Assembly: GCA_016790225.1 (NCBI GenBank)
Contig: JAEUOZ010000074.1
Location: forward strand, 96,767-160,766
Origin: Rubrivivax sp.
GTDB taxonomy: Bacteria > Pseudomonadota > Gammaproteobacteria > Burkholderiales > Burkholderiaceae
DNA length: 64,000 bases
Reading direction: 5' to 3'
Each line of letters starts with the position of its first letter. Within the stretch, counting starts at the first letter, position 1. The position numbers were made by a program, and so were the translations under genes. Of the stretch, positions 9,168-16,232 are shown in pieces. Under the pieces are notes generated by a model. That model had not been told where the DNA came from and did not search any database. It saw nothing but the letters and a program-made list of their open reading frames with translations.

Positions 9168-9674
9168 ATGAGCCCATCCGTCAGCCTGCCCCCCACCTGT
9201 GACCTCGGCGACCGCTTGAAGAGCGATCGCTCCGGGCAGTTCCGTGTGCTGCCGCCGGTCTTTCGGCACTTCGGCCAGCGCACGGCGTTCGGAGGGCCTG
9301 TGGTGACCGTCCAGTGCCATGAAGACAACTCGCTGGTCAAGGCAGCTGTCGAATCCGCCGGAGATGGCCGGGTCCTGGTGGTGGATGGCGGCGGCTCGCT
9401 GCGGCGCGCGCTGCTGGGCGGCAACCTCGCTGCGGCCGCCGCCCGCAACGGCTGGGCCGGCGTGGTGATCGACGGCTGCGTGCGCGACGTGGCCGAGCTG
9501 AATGCCTGCGACATCGGCATCCGTGCCCTGGCCCTGATCCCCCTGCCCACGGAGCGCCGCGGGGAAGGGCAGAAGGACCTGCCGGTGCAGATCCAGGGCG
9601 TGACGGTCAAGCCTGGCGACTGGCTCTATGCGGACGCCGACGGGATCGTCGTGCTGCCGGAACGCGCGCACTGA
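9168..9674 (+). CDS. rraA: RraA-family protein (RNase E inhibitor or oxo-acid aldolase fold)
   Basis: This 168-residue protein has the usual RraA length. The substrate-loop motif GGNLAAAAARNGWAGVV is followed by DGCVRDVAEL, which carries the R and D residues used by the related 4-hydroxy-4-methyl-2-oxoglutarate aldolases. The family covers true RNase E regulators (RraA) and divalent-metal aldolases/oxaloacetate decarboxylases, and motifs alone do not separate them. Being in line with a ThDP enzyme gene favours a metabolic role; length and C-terminus (DADGIVVLP) fit RraA equally well. Confidence 0.88.
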   Translation: MSPSVSLPPTCDLGDRLKSDRSGQFRVLPPVFRHFGQRTAFGGPVVTVQCHEDNSLVKAAVESAGDGRVLVVDGGGSLRRALLGGNLAAAAARNGWAGVVIDGCVRDVAELNACDIGIRALALIPLPTERRGEGQKDLPVQIQGVTVKPGDWLYADADGIVVLPERAH

Positions 9675-9706
9675 ATCCAGGCGAAACCCGGCGGAGCGAC
9701 ACATCC

Positions 9707-10303
9707 ATGGCATCAGAGCCAGCCCAGGCCAGCGGCCGACTGCGCGCGCTGACCGCGCCGCTGCGCAGCCGAAAGCCGCAAGCCGAGGTGGCCGAGTGGA
9801 CCGTGGTGCCGGATCGTGAGCAGGCAGAGGCCATCGCGCGGCGCTGCCGCAAGCGCGTGAACCAGAAAGCTCTGCTCGCCGCCGGCGTGGCCATGGTGCC
9901 CGTTCCCGGGCTGGACTGGGTCACCGACGTCGGCGTGCTGGTGCAGCTGCTGCCCGAGATCAACGAAGCCTTCGGCCTGACGCCGCAGCAGGTCGAGCGG
10001 CTGGCGCCGGACCGCCGCATCGTCGTCTACAAGGCCATCAGCACGGGCGGCAGCCTGCTCATCGGCAAGGTGATCACGCGCAACCTCGTGATGACGCTGC
10101 TCAAGCTCGTCGGCGTCCGTCTGACGACCCAGCAGGCCGCCAAATACGTGCCGATCGCCGGCCAGGCCGTCTCCGCCGCGCTGACCTTCTCGGCGCTGAA
10201 GTACGTTTGCGAACTGCACATCCAGCAGTGTGTGGCCATCTGCGCGCAACTTGATCTGCCGGATCCCGTGCCGGCGCCGGCGGCGCCAACCCGGCGCGCC
10301 TGA
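9707..10303 (+). CDS. DUF697-like membrane protein
   Basis: This is a 198-residue protein of unknown function. After a basic N-terminal 50 residues, two hydrophobic segments (about 55-85 with VPVPGLDWVTDVG, and about 105-135) surround an amphipathic helix. A third weakly hydrophobic stretch (about 145-170, PIAGQAVSAALTFSALKYV) follows. The small-residue/PxPG...D pattern resembles DUF697 (YcjF-like) domains, which occur beside GTPases; I rate this resemblance as moderate. The ATG at 9707 has GGAG 11 bases upstream. It is in line 32 bases after rraA and may be in the same transcript. Confidence 0.6.
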   Translation: MASEPAQASGRLRALTAPLRSRKPQAEVAEWTVVPDREQAEAIARRCRKRVNQKALLAAGVAMVPVPGLDWVTDVGVLVQLLPEINEAFGLTPQQVERLAPDRRIVVYKAISTGGSLLIGKVITRNLVMTLLKLVGVRLTTQQAAKYVPIAGQAVSAALTFSALKYVCELHIQQCVAICAQLDLPDPVPAPAAPTRRA

Positions 10304-10362
10304 GGGCCGGCACGCCGCCCTGCGTCGGCCGCCCCATGCCGGCTAGAATCCCGCCTTCTTGT

Positions 10363-10439
10363 CGGGGTGTAGCGCAGCCTGGTAGCGCAACTGCTTTGGG
10401 AGCAGTGGGTCGGATGTTCGAATCATCTCACCCCGACCA
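10363..10439 (+). tRNA. tRNA-Pro (anticodon TGG)
   Basis: A complete 77-base cloverleaf. The acceptor stem CGGGGTG pairs with CACCCCG, followed by ACCA, so CCA is genome-encoded. The anticodon stem ACTGC/GCAGT encloses the loop TTTGGGA (anticodon TGG), and GTTCGAA marks the T loop. The primary sequence closely follows the proteobacterial proM type. Confidence 0.97.
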
Positions 10440-10469
10440 TCCTCGCCCCGCCGCGCCTTCGGCACCGCA

Positions 10470-10546
10470 CTGCCCGTAGCTCAACTGGATAGAGCAGCTG
10501 CCTTCTAAGCAGCAGGTCGGGGGTTCGAGTCCCTCCGGGCAGGCCA
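10470..10546 (+). tRNA. tRNA-Arg (anticodon TCT)
   Basis: A complete 77-base cloverleaf. The acceptor CTGCCCG pairs with CGGGCAG, then a G discriminator and encoded CCA. The anticodon stem GCTGC/GCAGC encloses the loop CTTCTAA (anticodon TCT, reading AGA/AGG). GGTTCGAGTCC forms the T arm. It follows tRNA-Pro by 30 bases and is probably co-transcribed with it. Confidence 0.96.
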
Positions 10547-10561
10547 ATCGTGGAGACAGCG

Positions 10562-11056
10562 ATGCGCCCAAGGCCAGCTTTTCCCGTTCGGCAACTCGCC
10601 GCGTCGATGCTTCTTGCATCCTGCTGCACGGGCGCCTTCGCGCTGGATCTCGAGCAGACCTTCCGCAGCTTTCTGGATGGCTTGAAGGCCCGCGGCCAGA
10701 GTGCCGTTGCGGCGGCCGTGGGCGCCAACGAAGTCCGGGTCGCAAGCCTTGCCGATCGCGTCGATTCGCTGCCGCTCGGCAAGGGCCAGGCCGTGGTCTT
10801 TGTCGCCGATGGCTGCGGCAGTTGCCCGGAAGTGACCCGTCAGCTGACCCGATTGATGGGCTCGGTGACGGTGATGAACCTGAGCACCAGTGCCACCGCG
10901 CGCGAGGCCTTTGCACTGACCGGCGCCAAAGGCGTGCCGGCCACGGTCTTTGGCCGGCGGCTGCTGACGGGCTATGACACCCAGCTCGTGCAGCGCATGA
11001 TCGTTGACGAGATGCAGGACAAGGGCACCGAGGCCGCGCGTGAGGGTGGGGCTTGA
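10562..11056 (+). CDS. Exported thioredoxin-fold-like protein with CGSC motif
   Basis: This is a 164-residue protein with a signal peptide (basic start, then ASMLLASCCTGAFA, cleavage near residue 28). It carries C85-G-S-C88 in VADGCGSCPEV and a cis-Pro-like GVPATVFG further on, so a periplasmic thiol-disulfide or glutaredoxin-like fold is likely. The partner is unknown. GGAGA lies 7-11 bases before the ATG at 10562, which decides the start over the GTG at 10550. The coding region begins only 15 bases after the 3' end of tRNA-Arg, so the messenger is probably released by tRNA 3' processing. Confidence 0.72.
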   Translation: MRPRPAFPVRQLAASMLLASCCTGAFALDLEQTFRSFLDGLKARGQSAVAAAVGANEVRVASLADRVDSLPLGKGQAVVFVADGCGSCPEVTRQLTRLMGSVTVMNLSTSATAREAFALTGAKGVPATVFGRRLLTGYDTQLVQRMIVDEMQDKGTEAAREGGA

Positions 11057-11066
11057 GGCAGGAGCG

Positions 11067-11131
11067 TGAGGCCGCTGCGTGAGGTCGCTGCGTGAGGCGG
11101 CTACATGAGGCCGCTACATGAGGCCGCACCG
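11067..11131. repeat. Tandem array of five 13-bp units
   Basis: Five head-to-tail copies of TGAGGCCGCTGCG and variants start at 11067, 11080, 11093, 11106 and 11119. The changes between copies are mostly GCTGCG to GCTACA and single substitutions. The array begins 10 bases after the stop codon of the upstream gene and has no open frame of its own. Confidence 0.9.
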
Positions 11132-11362
11132 AGCCTTCCATCTCGCTATGAGTTCACATAATATACATTGTAGACAAACGACAGGAACGCTCATCTAGAC
11201 GTGCGTCAGCGCTGAACGGCGCGTATGGGCGGCGCCGCTCCACCGCGCCGGATCCTGTGCCGCTGTGCGAACGGCGGCCGCGAGCGCGGCCGTTGGAGGA
11301 TCAGACGGTGATCACACCGCGCGGCGCCCCGAACTCGGAGCAAGCGTCGCGGCACAGTGCCG
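11132..11362. other. Non-coding gap with an AT-rich patch and a GC hairpin
   Basis: No convincing gene is present. An AT-rich island at about 11150-11185 (CATAATATACATTGTAGAC) is unusual for this genome and could be a promoter. At 11275-11292 a perfect 7-bp stem (CGGCCGC/GCGGCCG) encloses GAGC, without a following T tract, so terminator function is doubtful. Minus-strand frames here and through the adjacent array are low in complexity and look like by-products of the repeats. Confidence 0.5.
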
Positions 11363-11460
11363 CCGGTGACGTGGCACCGGTGAAGTGGCACCGGTGAAGT
11401 GACACCGGTGAAGTGACACCGGTGAAGTGACACCGGTGAAGTGACGCTGGTGACGTGACT
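11363..11460. repeat. Tandem array of seven 14-bp units
   Basis: Seven contiguous copies of CCGGTGAAGTGACA start every 14 bases from 11363. The three central copies (11391, 11405, 11419) are identical and the edges diverge (GTGACGTG variants). Each junction creates the palindrome CACCGGTG. The array ends 8 bases before the stop codon of the minus-strand 70-residue gene, so it is the immediate 3' flank of that gene. Confidence 0.95.
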
Positions 11461-11467
11461 CTGGCGA

Positions 11468-11680
11468 TCAGAACGCGCGGCGCGCAGACGCACGCTCGAT
11501 GGCGGCGTCGAATGCGGCCAAGGCGTCGTTCGGCGCGGTCGGAATCAGCGGACGGTCCAGCGGTCGGCAGACGCGGCTCTGAAGGCGGCCCAGTCGCTCG
11601 GACGACTCGACGGCCTTGATCACCGACTCCGGGTTGATCAGCAGCTCGAAGGGGTTGGGCAGTTCCTGGGTAGCTGTCAT
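11468..11680 (-). CDS. Small protein of unknown function (70 residues)
   Basis: The reading frame from the ATG at 11680 encodes an acidic-to-neutral soluble peptide. Its centre, NPFELLINPESVIKAVE followed by SERLGRLQSRVCRPLDRP, reads like a real conserved helix-turn-helix-sized protein rather than repeat noise. No signal peptide or membrane segment is seen. The codon use (strong third-position G/C) fits the genome. An in-frame extension upstream to 11836 exists but lacks protein-like character. I do not recognise a family or function. The 3' end abuts the 14-bp repeat array. Confidence 0.6.
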   Translation of the reverse strand: MTATQELPNPFELLINPESVIKAVESSERLGRLQSRVCRPLDRPLIPTAPNDALAAFDAAIERASARRAF

Positions 11681-12229
11681 GGTGCGATGGACTCCGATAT
11701 CGACGGTCTCTGGGCTGAAACCACTGTAGAACCCGGTTGGGTGGTGCCCTAGTGGATATCGGCCGATTCCGCGTGTCAGCAAATGCCTGACAAGCCTGTC
11801 CTCCGCGGGCCGGCGAGCGCCCATGACGTCGTTCACGAAGTTTGCAAAGTTCCCGCAGTCTGGCCGGGTTCCGCCCGCTTTTCAGGCGCTGCGGCACTGC
11901 GGCGCGCCCTGACCCAAACCGATCGGCGGACGCCGATGACGAACCTGCCTGACAAGGTGGCGACGATCAGATCGCGCCTGGCAGGTGGCCGATCAACCGT
12001 GAAAACTCATTTTCAGACAATGACTTGGAAGACAATTTGAAAATCACTTGAAGTACAACTTGAAGTGGACGCTGAAGGCCACATCGCGTTCGCCAGGCTC
12101 ATGAGATCATCCGCCCACCACACGGATCAGAAATCAGTGTAATTACAAGAAGATGAAGCTTCTTCATGAAGTAAATAGTCATCCGACTTGAAGCCACTTG
12201 AAGCTGCTTGAAGCCGCTTCAAGCGGCCG
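11681..12229. other. 549-bp non-coding gap, partly AT-rich, with CTTGAAG repeats
   Basis: I see no supported gene. Features are: the presumed promoter of the 70-residue gene near 11690-11780; paired CTTGAAG at 12047 and 12059; a small hairpin ATGAAG-CTT-CTTCAT near 12152-12170; and the decamer array at 12186-12225. The stretch 12000-12190 is clearly lower in GC than its surroundings. An 85-codon plus-strand frame at 11783-12040 has no recognisable protein character. Confidence 0.5.
12186..12225. repeat. Array of four 10-bp CTTGAAG/CTTCAAG units behind tatD
   Basis: CTTGAAG recurs at 12187, 12197 and 12207, and CTTCAAG (inverted) at 12217, at an exact 10-base period. The last two form the hairpin GCTTGAAG-CCG-CTTCAAGC. 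It lies 4 bases beyond the tatD stop codon in the direction of tatD transcription and may act as an intrinsic or stabilising 3' structure. No T tract follows. Confidence 0.8.
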
Positions 12230-13012
12230 TCAGACCCCCAGCGGGAAGAACAACGCATCGAAGTTGCGCGTCGTGGCATGCGCCACGTCCTCGACCGACA
12301 GGCCTTTGGCCGCTGCCAGAGCCGCCGCGACATGCGGCACATAGGCCGGCTGATTGGGCTTGCCGCGATACGGAACGGGCGCCAGGTAAGGGCTGTCGGT
12401 CTCGATCAGGCAGCGATCCAGCGGCACCCAAGCGGCGACGTCGCGCAGATCCTGGGCATTCTTGAAGCTCAGGATGCCGGAAAACGAGATGTAGAAGCCC
12501 ATGTCCAGCGCGGCGCGCGCAACGGCTGCGGTCTCGGTGAAGCAATGGAAGACGCCGCCGGCCGCTTCGGCGCCCTCCTCGCTCAGGATCCGCAAGGTGT
12601 CGTCCGAAGCCGATCGTGTGTGCACGACCAGCGGCTTGCGCACCGCCCGCGCGGCCCGGATGTGGCGGCGAAAGCGCTCGCGCTGCCAGGCCATCTCGTC
12701 GACCGAGCGCCCGTTCAGGCGGTAGTAGTCCAGCCCGGTTTCCCCGACACCTACGACCCGCGGTCGGGCCAGAAGATCCATCAGCTCGGATTCGCTCGGC
12801 TCGTGAACCGCTTCGCTGTCCGGGTGCACACCCGCGGTACACCAGAGCTTGTCGTGGGCCAGCGCCAGCGCGTGCACACGATCAAACTCCTCGACGGTCG
12901 TGCAGATGCACAGCGCTCGCGTCACCTGGGCGGCCGCCATCGCGGCCAGGACGTCTTCGATGCGCTCGTGCAAGCCTTCAAAGCTCAGATGGCAATGGGA
13001 ATCGACAAACAT
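12230..13012 (-). CDS. tatD: TatD-family metal-dependent deoxyribonuclease
   Basis: This is a 260-residue TIM-barrel hydrolase. Metal ligands expected for TatD/YcfH are present: H6 and H8 in MFVDSHCHL, the Glu in VGETGLDYY, His in VVHTRSA and FHCFTE, and Asp in ETDSPYLAP. Family members act as 3'-5' exonucleases or D-aminoacyl-tRNA deacylase-like enzymes on single-stranded nucleic acid in the cytoplasm. It is the last gene of the mltG-tmk-holB-pilZ-tatD run, 77 bases after pilZ, the common order in beta- and gammaproteobacteria. Confidence 0.93.
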   Translation of the reverse strand: MFVDSHCHLSFEGLHERIEDVLAAMAAAQVTRALCICTTVEEFDRVHALALAHDKLWCTAGVHPDSEAVHEPSESELMDLLARPRVVGVGETGLDYYRLNGRSVDEMAWQRERFRRHIRAARAVRKPLVVHTRSASDDTLRILSEEGAEAAGGVFHCFTETAAVARAALDMGFYISFSGILSFKNAQDLRDVAAWVPLDRCLIETDSPYLAPVPYRGKPNQPAYVPHVAAALAAAKGLSVEDVAHATTRNFDALFFPLGV

Positions 13013-13089
13013 GCGGTGATCGGGATGCTGCAGTCCGTTCGGGCCACCCCGGGCGCACAGCGTCGCGCCCTGGGCAAGCGCCGGCTGGA

Positions 13090-13494
13090 TCAGATGGTCT
13101 GCGTCGGCTTGGAACTGGAGATCGAGGTGCCGAGCAGCTCTTCGATCTTCAGCTTCAGCGCGCGGGTCTTGTCGTCGTTCGGAAAACGCACGCCCACGCC
13201 CTGGGTCCTGCCGCCTGAGGCGTTGGCCGGCGTGATCCAGGCCACCTTCCCGGCGACTGGATAACGTTGCGGGTCATCGGGCAGCGACAGCAGCAGGTAG
13301 ATGTCTTCGCCCAGCCGGTATTCACGCGAGGTCGGAACGAACAAACCGCCATCGGCCAGCATCGGGATGTAGGCCGCGTACAGCGCGCCCTTCTCGCGAA
13401 AGACCAGCTGGATCACGCTGGGCCGCGCGCCGCTGGTCGCCGGCGTCGACGCGGGCGCCAGCGGGGCAGATCGGGCCGTGGGCGGCGTGTTCAT
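13090..13494 (-). CDS. pilZ: PilZ-domain protein, type IV pilus type
   Basis: The 134 residues have a disordered Ala/Pro-rich first 25, then a single PilZ beta-barrel (KGALYAAYIPMLADGGLFVPTS ... GKVAWITPANASGGRTQGVGVRFP). The RxxxR and DxSxxG residues that bind c-di-GMP in canonical PilZ domains are absent. This matches the founding PilZ protein of type IV pilus assembly, which works with FimX/PilB rather than by binding the nucleotide directly. It lies 66 bases after holB, the conserved location of pilZ. Confidence 0.9.
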   Translation of the reverse strand: MNTPPTARSAPLAPASTPATSGARPSVIQLVFREKGALYAAYIPMLADGGLFVPTSREYRLGEDIYLLLSLPDDPQRYPVAGKVAWITPANASGGRTQGVGVRFPNDDKTRALKLKIEELLGTSISSSKPTQTI

Positions 13495-13560
13495 GCGTCG
13501 AGTGTAGCCAATGCGCTTGTCATGCGTGTCATCCCGAACGCGTCAAGCCGTGACTGCCCG

Positions 13561-14571
13561 TCAGGCCCGCGCGGGCCGCAGCGCGTCCTGCCCTTCGGCG
13601 ATCAAGGCGTCCATGAGCACGGGCTCGTTCCACGGGTGTTCGGCGTGGCGCTGGATCTGCAGCAGCTGCCGCTGCCATTGGGCCAGGCGGGGCAGCTGCA
13701 GCGGCCCCTGAAGGCGAGCTTCGGGGAAGAAGCGCGGCGCAGCACCGACCGCCAGGCACATGGCGTCGTGGCACAGGCGAGCCAGGATGTCCAGGCGCAG
13801 CGCGATGCCCAGACCACCCAGTACGGACGCGTCCCCGGCCTGCACCCGCTGAGGCAAGGCCGACCAGGCCTCGGCGCTCAAGCCGGCGCGGTGCAGGGCC
13901 AGCGCATCAAGCGGCCGACCCGAGCAGGCCGCCAGCAGCACAGCCGCGGCGGAAACGCCCTGCCCGGCCAGCCAGGCCTGCGCCTGCGCCGCATCGGGCG
14001 AGGGCAAGGGCGTGATCTGGCAGCGGCTGCGGATGGTCGGCAGCAGCCGCGCGGGCTCGGCGGCCGCCAGTACCAGGCGCGTGCCGGGAGGCGGTTCTTC
14101 CAGCGTCTTGAGCAGCGCGCTGGCGGCGATGGCATTCATGGCTTCCGCTGGCAGGGCCACCAGCGCATGCCCGCGGCCACGGCCGGAGGTGGAGCTGAGC
14201 CGCTCGGTGGCAGCGCGCACCTCATCGACGCGGATCTGTCGGCTGGGCTTGCGGCGCTCGTCCAGCTTGACGGGCATCTCGCGCTCCAGCGCCAGGGCCT
14301 CCGGCAGCAGCCACACCGCATCGGGATGTGCCCAGCCCCGAAAGAGCCGGCAGCTGCCGCAGTGGCCGCAGGGGCGCGCTTCTGGGGCACCCTCGCAGAG
14401 CCAACCCTGGGCGACCGCCAGCGCCAGATCCCAGGCGCCGTCACCCGGCGCGCCGTGGATGATCAGCGCATGGCCGCGCTGCTGCTGAAGGATAGTCTGC
14501 AGCGGCTGGCGCAGCCAGGGCAGGCTCAGCTCGCCCGACTCGCTCACCACCGCAGGCAGCGCGCCCGTCAC
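13561..14571 (-). CDS. holB: DNA polymerase III subunit delta prime
   Basis: This 336-residue clamp-loader subunit opens the beta clamp together with delta and tau/gamma. A degenerate ATPase domain is followed by the zinc module ([16 protein letters not shown]), [15 protein letters not shown] (sensor region) and RSRCQ. The C-terminal collar domain runs to 336. I choose GTG at 14571 because it overlaps the tmk stop as GTGA; an adjacent GTG lies at 14574. Longer in-frame sequence upstream is simply tmk read in another frame. It sits in the conserved tmk-holB-pilZ order. Confidence 0.93.
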   Translation of the reverse strand: MTGALPAVVSESGELSLPWLRQPLQTILQQQRGHALIIHGAPGDGAWDLALAVAQGWLCEGAPEARPCGHCGSCRLFRGWAHPDAVWLLPEALALEREMPVKLDERRKPSRQIRVDEVRAATERLSSTSGRGRGHALVALPAEAMNAIAASALLKTLEEPPPGTRLVLAAAEPARLLPTIRSRCQITPLPSPDAAQAQAWLAGQGVSAAAVLLAACSGRPLDALALHRAGLSAEAWSALPQRVQAGDASVLGGLGIALRLDILARLCHDAMCLAVGAAPRFFPEARLQGPLQLPRLAQWQRQLLQIQRHAEHPWNEPVLMDALIAEGQDALRPARA

Positions 14572-15194
14572 CACGCCCCATGCTCCTGCGCCGCCCGCGC
14601 TACCTGCAGCCAGACCCGATCCGGCGGCTGATCGGCATCGATGACGGCAAAGCGCTGTGGCGAGGCTGCGCTGCGGCGGGCGTAGCCGCCGCGCACCCGC
14701 TCGAAGAACTCGACATCCTGCGCCTCGAAGCGGTCCGGCGCCCGAGCGGCCGCGCGGCGGCGGGCGGCCTCGGCCGCCGGCAGATCGAACCACAGCGTCA
14801 GATCCGGCTGACGACCTTGCTGGACCCAGCGCTCCAGTTGCGCCAGCACCTCAAGATCGAAGCCGCGCCCGCCGCCCTGGTAGGCGAAGCTCGCGTCCGT
14901 GAAGCGGTCGCAGATCACCGTGATGCCGGCGCGCAGGGCGGGCTCGATCGTCTGCTGCAGGTGATCACGCCGCGCCGCAAAGATCAGCAGGCTCTCGGTC
15001 AAGGTGTCCATCGGCTGGTGCAGCACCAGTTCGCGCAGGGTTTCGGCCAGCGGCGTGCCACCGGGCTCGCGCGTCAGCAAGACGCGCCGGCCGTGATCAC
15101 GCAGCGCCTGGGCCAGGGTCTCGATGTGCGTGGTCTTGCCCGCGCCGTCGATGCCTTCGAAAGTGATGAAGAGGGCCGCTGCCGAAGTGCTCAA
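14568..15194 (-). CDS. tmk: Thymidylate kinase
   Basis: This 208-residue kinase phosphorylates dTMP to dTDP. The P-loop [12 protein letters not shown] starts at residue 11, the DR(E/Y) region appears as [13 protein letters not shown], and the lid carries several Arg residues ([15 protein letters not shown]). [19 protein letters not shown] is the substrate-binding block. The start overlaps the end of mltG by four bases and the stop overlaps the start of holB, so three proteins are translated from coupled frames. Confidence 0.97.
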   Translation of the reverse strand: MSTSAAALFITFEGIDGAGKTTHIETLAQALRDHGRRVLLTREPGGTPLAETLRELVLHQPMDTLTESLLIFAARRDHLQQTIEPALRAGITVICDRFTDASFAYQGGGRGFDLEVLAQLERWVQQGRQPDLTLWFDLPAAEAARRRAAARAPDRFEAQDVEFFERVRGGYARRSAASPQRFAVIDADQPPDRVWLQVARAAQEHGAW

Positions 15195-16210
15195 GGGTTG
15201 CCGCGCCGCTGATAGGTGTTGACCGCGCGATTGTGATCGGCCAGGTTTTCGCTGAAGACGCTGCTGCCGTCGCCACGCGCCACGAAATACAGCGCCCGCG
15301 TCGTCTGCGGTTGCACGGCCGCCAGCAGCGAATCCTCGCCCGGCATGGCAATCGGCGTGGGCGGCAGGCCGCGGCGTGTGTAGGTGTTGAAGGGCGTGTC
15401 TGCCTGCAGATCACGCTTGCGAAGGTTGCCGTCGAAGGCCGCGCCCAGGCCGTAGATCACCGTGGGATCGGTCTGCAGCGGCATGTCGATGCGCAGCCGG
15501 TTGATGAAGACACCGGCCACCAGCCCGCGATCCGCGGCGCGGCCGGTTTCCTTCTCGACGATGGAGGCGAGGATCAACACCTCATCCGGGCTCTTCAGGG
15601 GCAGCCCCGCCGCCCTGGCCTCCCAGGCTTGCTGGAGCTTGCGCTGCATCTGCGCCTGGGCGCGGCGAAGCACGGTCAGATCACTGACGCCACGGCCATA
15701 GCGGTAGGTATCCGGAAAGAAGCGGCCTTCCGCCGCGACGCCCGGGGCCCCCAGCGCCGCCATCAACTCGGCTTCGCTCATGGTCGCGGTGCTGGGCTTG
15801 AGGTGGGGCGCCTTGGCCAGCGCCTCGCGCCATTGACGCAGGGTCCAGCCTTCGATGAGTCGCACCTGCTCCATGGTCTCGTCACCCTGCACCATCTTCT
15901 GCAGCAGGGCCCGCGGCGTGGTGTTGTCGTCGATCGCGTAGCTGCCCGCGCGGATGCGGCGCGCATCCCCTGACCAGCGAAACCACTGGAAGAGCCACTC
16001 GGCCGGCACGTCCACGCCGGCAGCGACCCAGCGCTGGGCGATCTCCCGCGGGGTTGCGCCGGACTCGACGGAAAGCTCCACCGTTGCCTGTTTGACCGGC
16101 AAGGGCTGATCCAGCCAGCGCCACGCCAGCCAGGCGGCCAGCCCGGCCAGCAGCAGGAGCGTGGCCAGCACCGCACCCAACAGCCGTAACCCGATTCGCC
16201 TTGCGGACAT
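15191..16210 (-). CDS. mltG: Endolytic murein transglycosylase MltG
   Basis: This is a 339-residue inner-membrane protein with one N-terminal helix (about 9-29) and a periplasmic YceG domain. It ends nascent glycan strands by cutting them endolytically. [39 protein letters not shown] contains the catalytic Glu, and [17 protein letters not shown] is the second signature. A LysM-like subdomain (about 40-85) precedes them. The ATG at 16210 puts the helix at the correct distance; a longer frame to 16276 lacks support. The start faces the ygfZ start across only 22 bases. Confidence 0.95.
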   Translation of the reverse strand: MSARRIGLRLLGAVLATLLLLAGLAAWLAWRWLDQPLPVKQATVELSVESGATPREIAQRWVAAGVDVPAEWLFQWFRWSGDARRIRAGSYAIDDNTTPRALLQKMVQGDETMEQVRLIEGWTLRQWREALAKAPHLKPSTATMSEAELMAALGAPGVAAEGRFFPDTYRYGRGVSDLTVLRRAQAQMQRKLQQAWEARAAGLPLKSPDEVLILASIVEKETGRAADRGLVAGVFINRLRIDMPLQTDPTVIYGLGAAFDGNLRKRDLQADTPFNTYTRRGLPPTPIAMPGEDSLLAAVQPQTTRALYFVARGDGSSVFSENLADHNRAVNTYQRRGNP

Positions 16211-16220
16211 GGGTGCTGAT

Positions 16221-16226
16221 GATAAT
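16221..16226 (+). promoter_or_regulatory. Candidate -10 hexamer (GATAAT) directly before ygfZ
   Basis: GATAAT lies in the 22-base gap between the divergent mltG and ygfZ starts. Six bases separate it from the ygfZ ATG at 16233. A transcript starting the usual 6-8 bases after the hexamer would begin at or beside the ATG, that is, leaderless. TTGCGG at 16201 is the nearest -35-like element, but its spacing of 14 is short. Confidence 0.35.
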
Positions 16227-16232
16227 GAGCCG

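Noticed and set aside
7385..9610. Minus-strand frame of 741 codons opposite the ThDP gene
   Set aside because: It overlaps the ThDP and rraA genes, both of which have clear motifs. The antisense product is low in complexity and has no start signal.
9168..9674. Confident call as a regulator of RNase E only
   Set aside because: The RraA fold is shared with metal-dependent aldolases and the neighbouring ThDP gene makes the metabolic role at least as likely.
11275..11292. GC-rich hairpin as a strong terminator
   Set aside because: A stem of 7 bp and no T tract after it. Kept only as a note in the gap description.
11363..11460. Possible CRISPR array
   Set aside because: The units are contiguous 14-mers without spacers, and no cas gene is in the window.
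11206..11493. Minus-strand frame through the 14-bp repeats (95 codons)
   Set aside because: Its repeated Thr-Ser-Pro-Val/Leu-His-Arg pattern is only the translation of the tandem array, and there is no ribosome site.
11783..12040. Plus-strand 85-codon frame in the repeat-rich gap
   Set aside because: No recognisable protein features, and it overlaps the promoter side of the small minus-strand gene.
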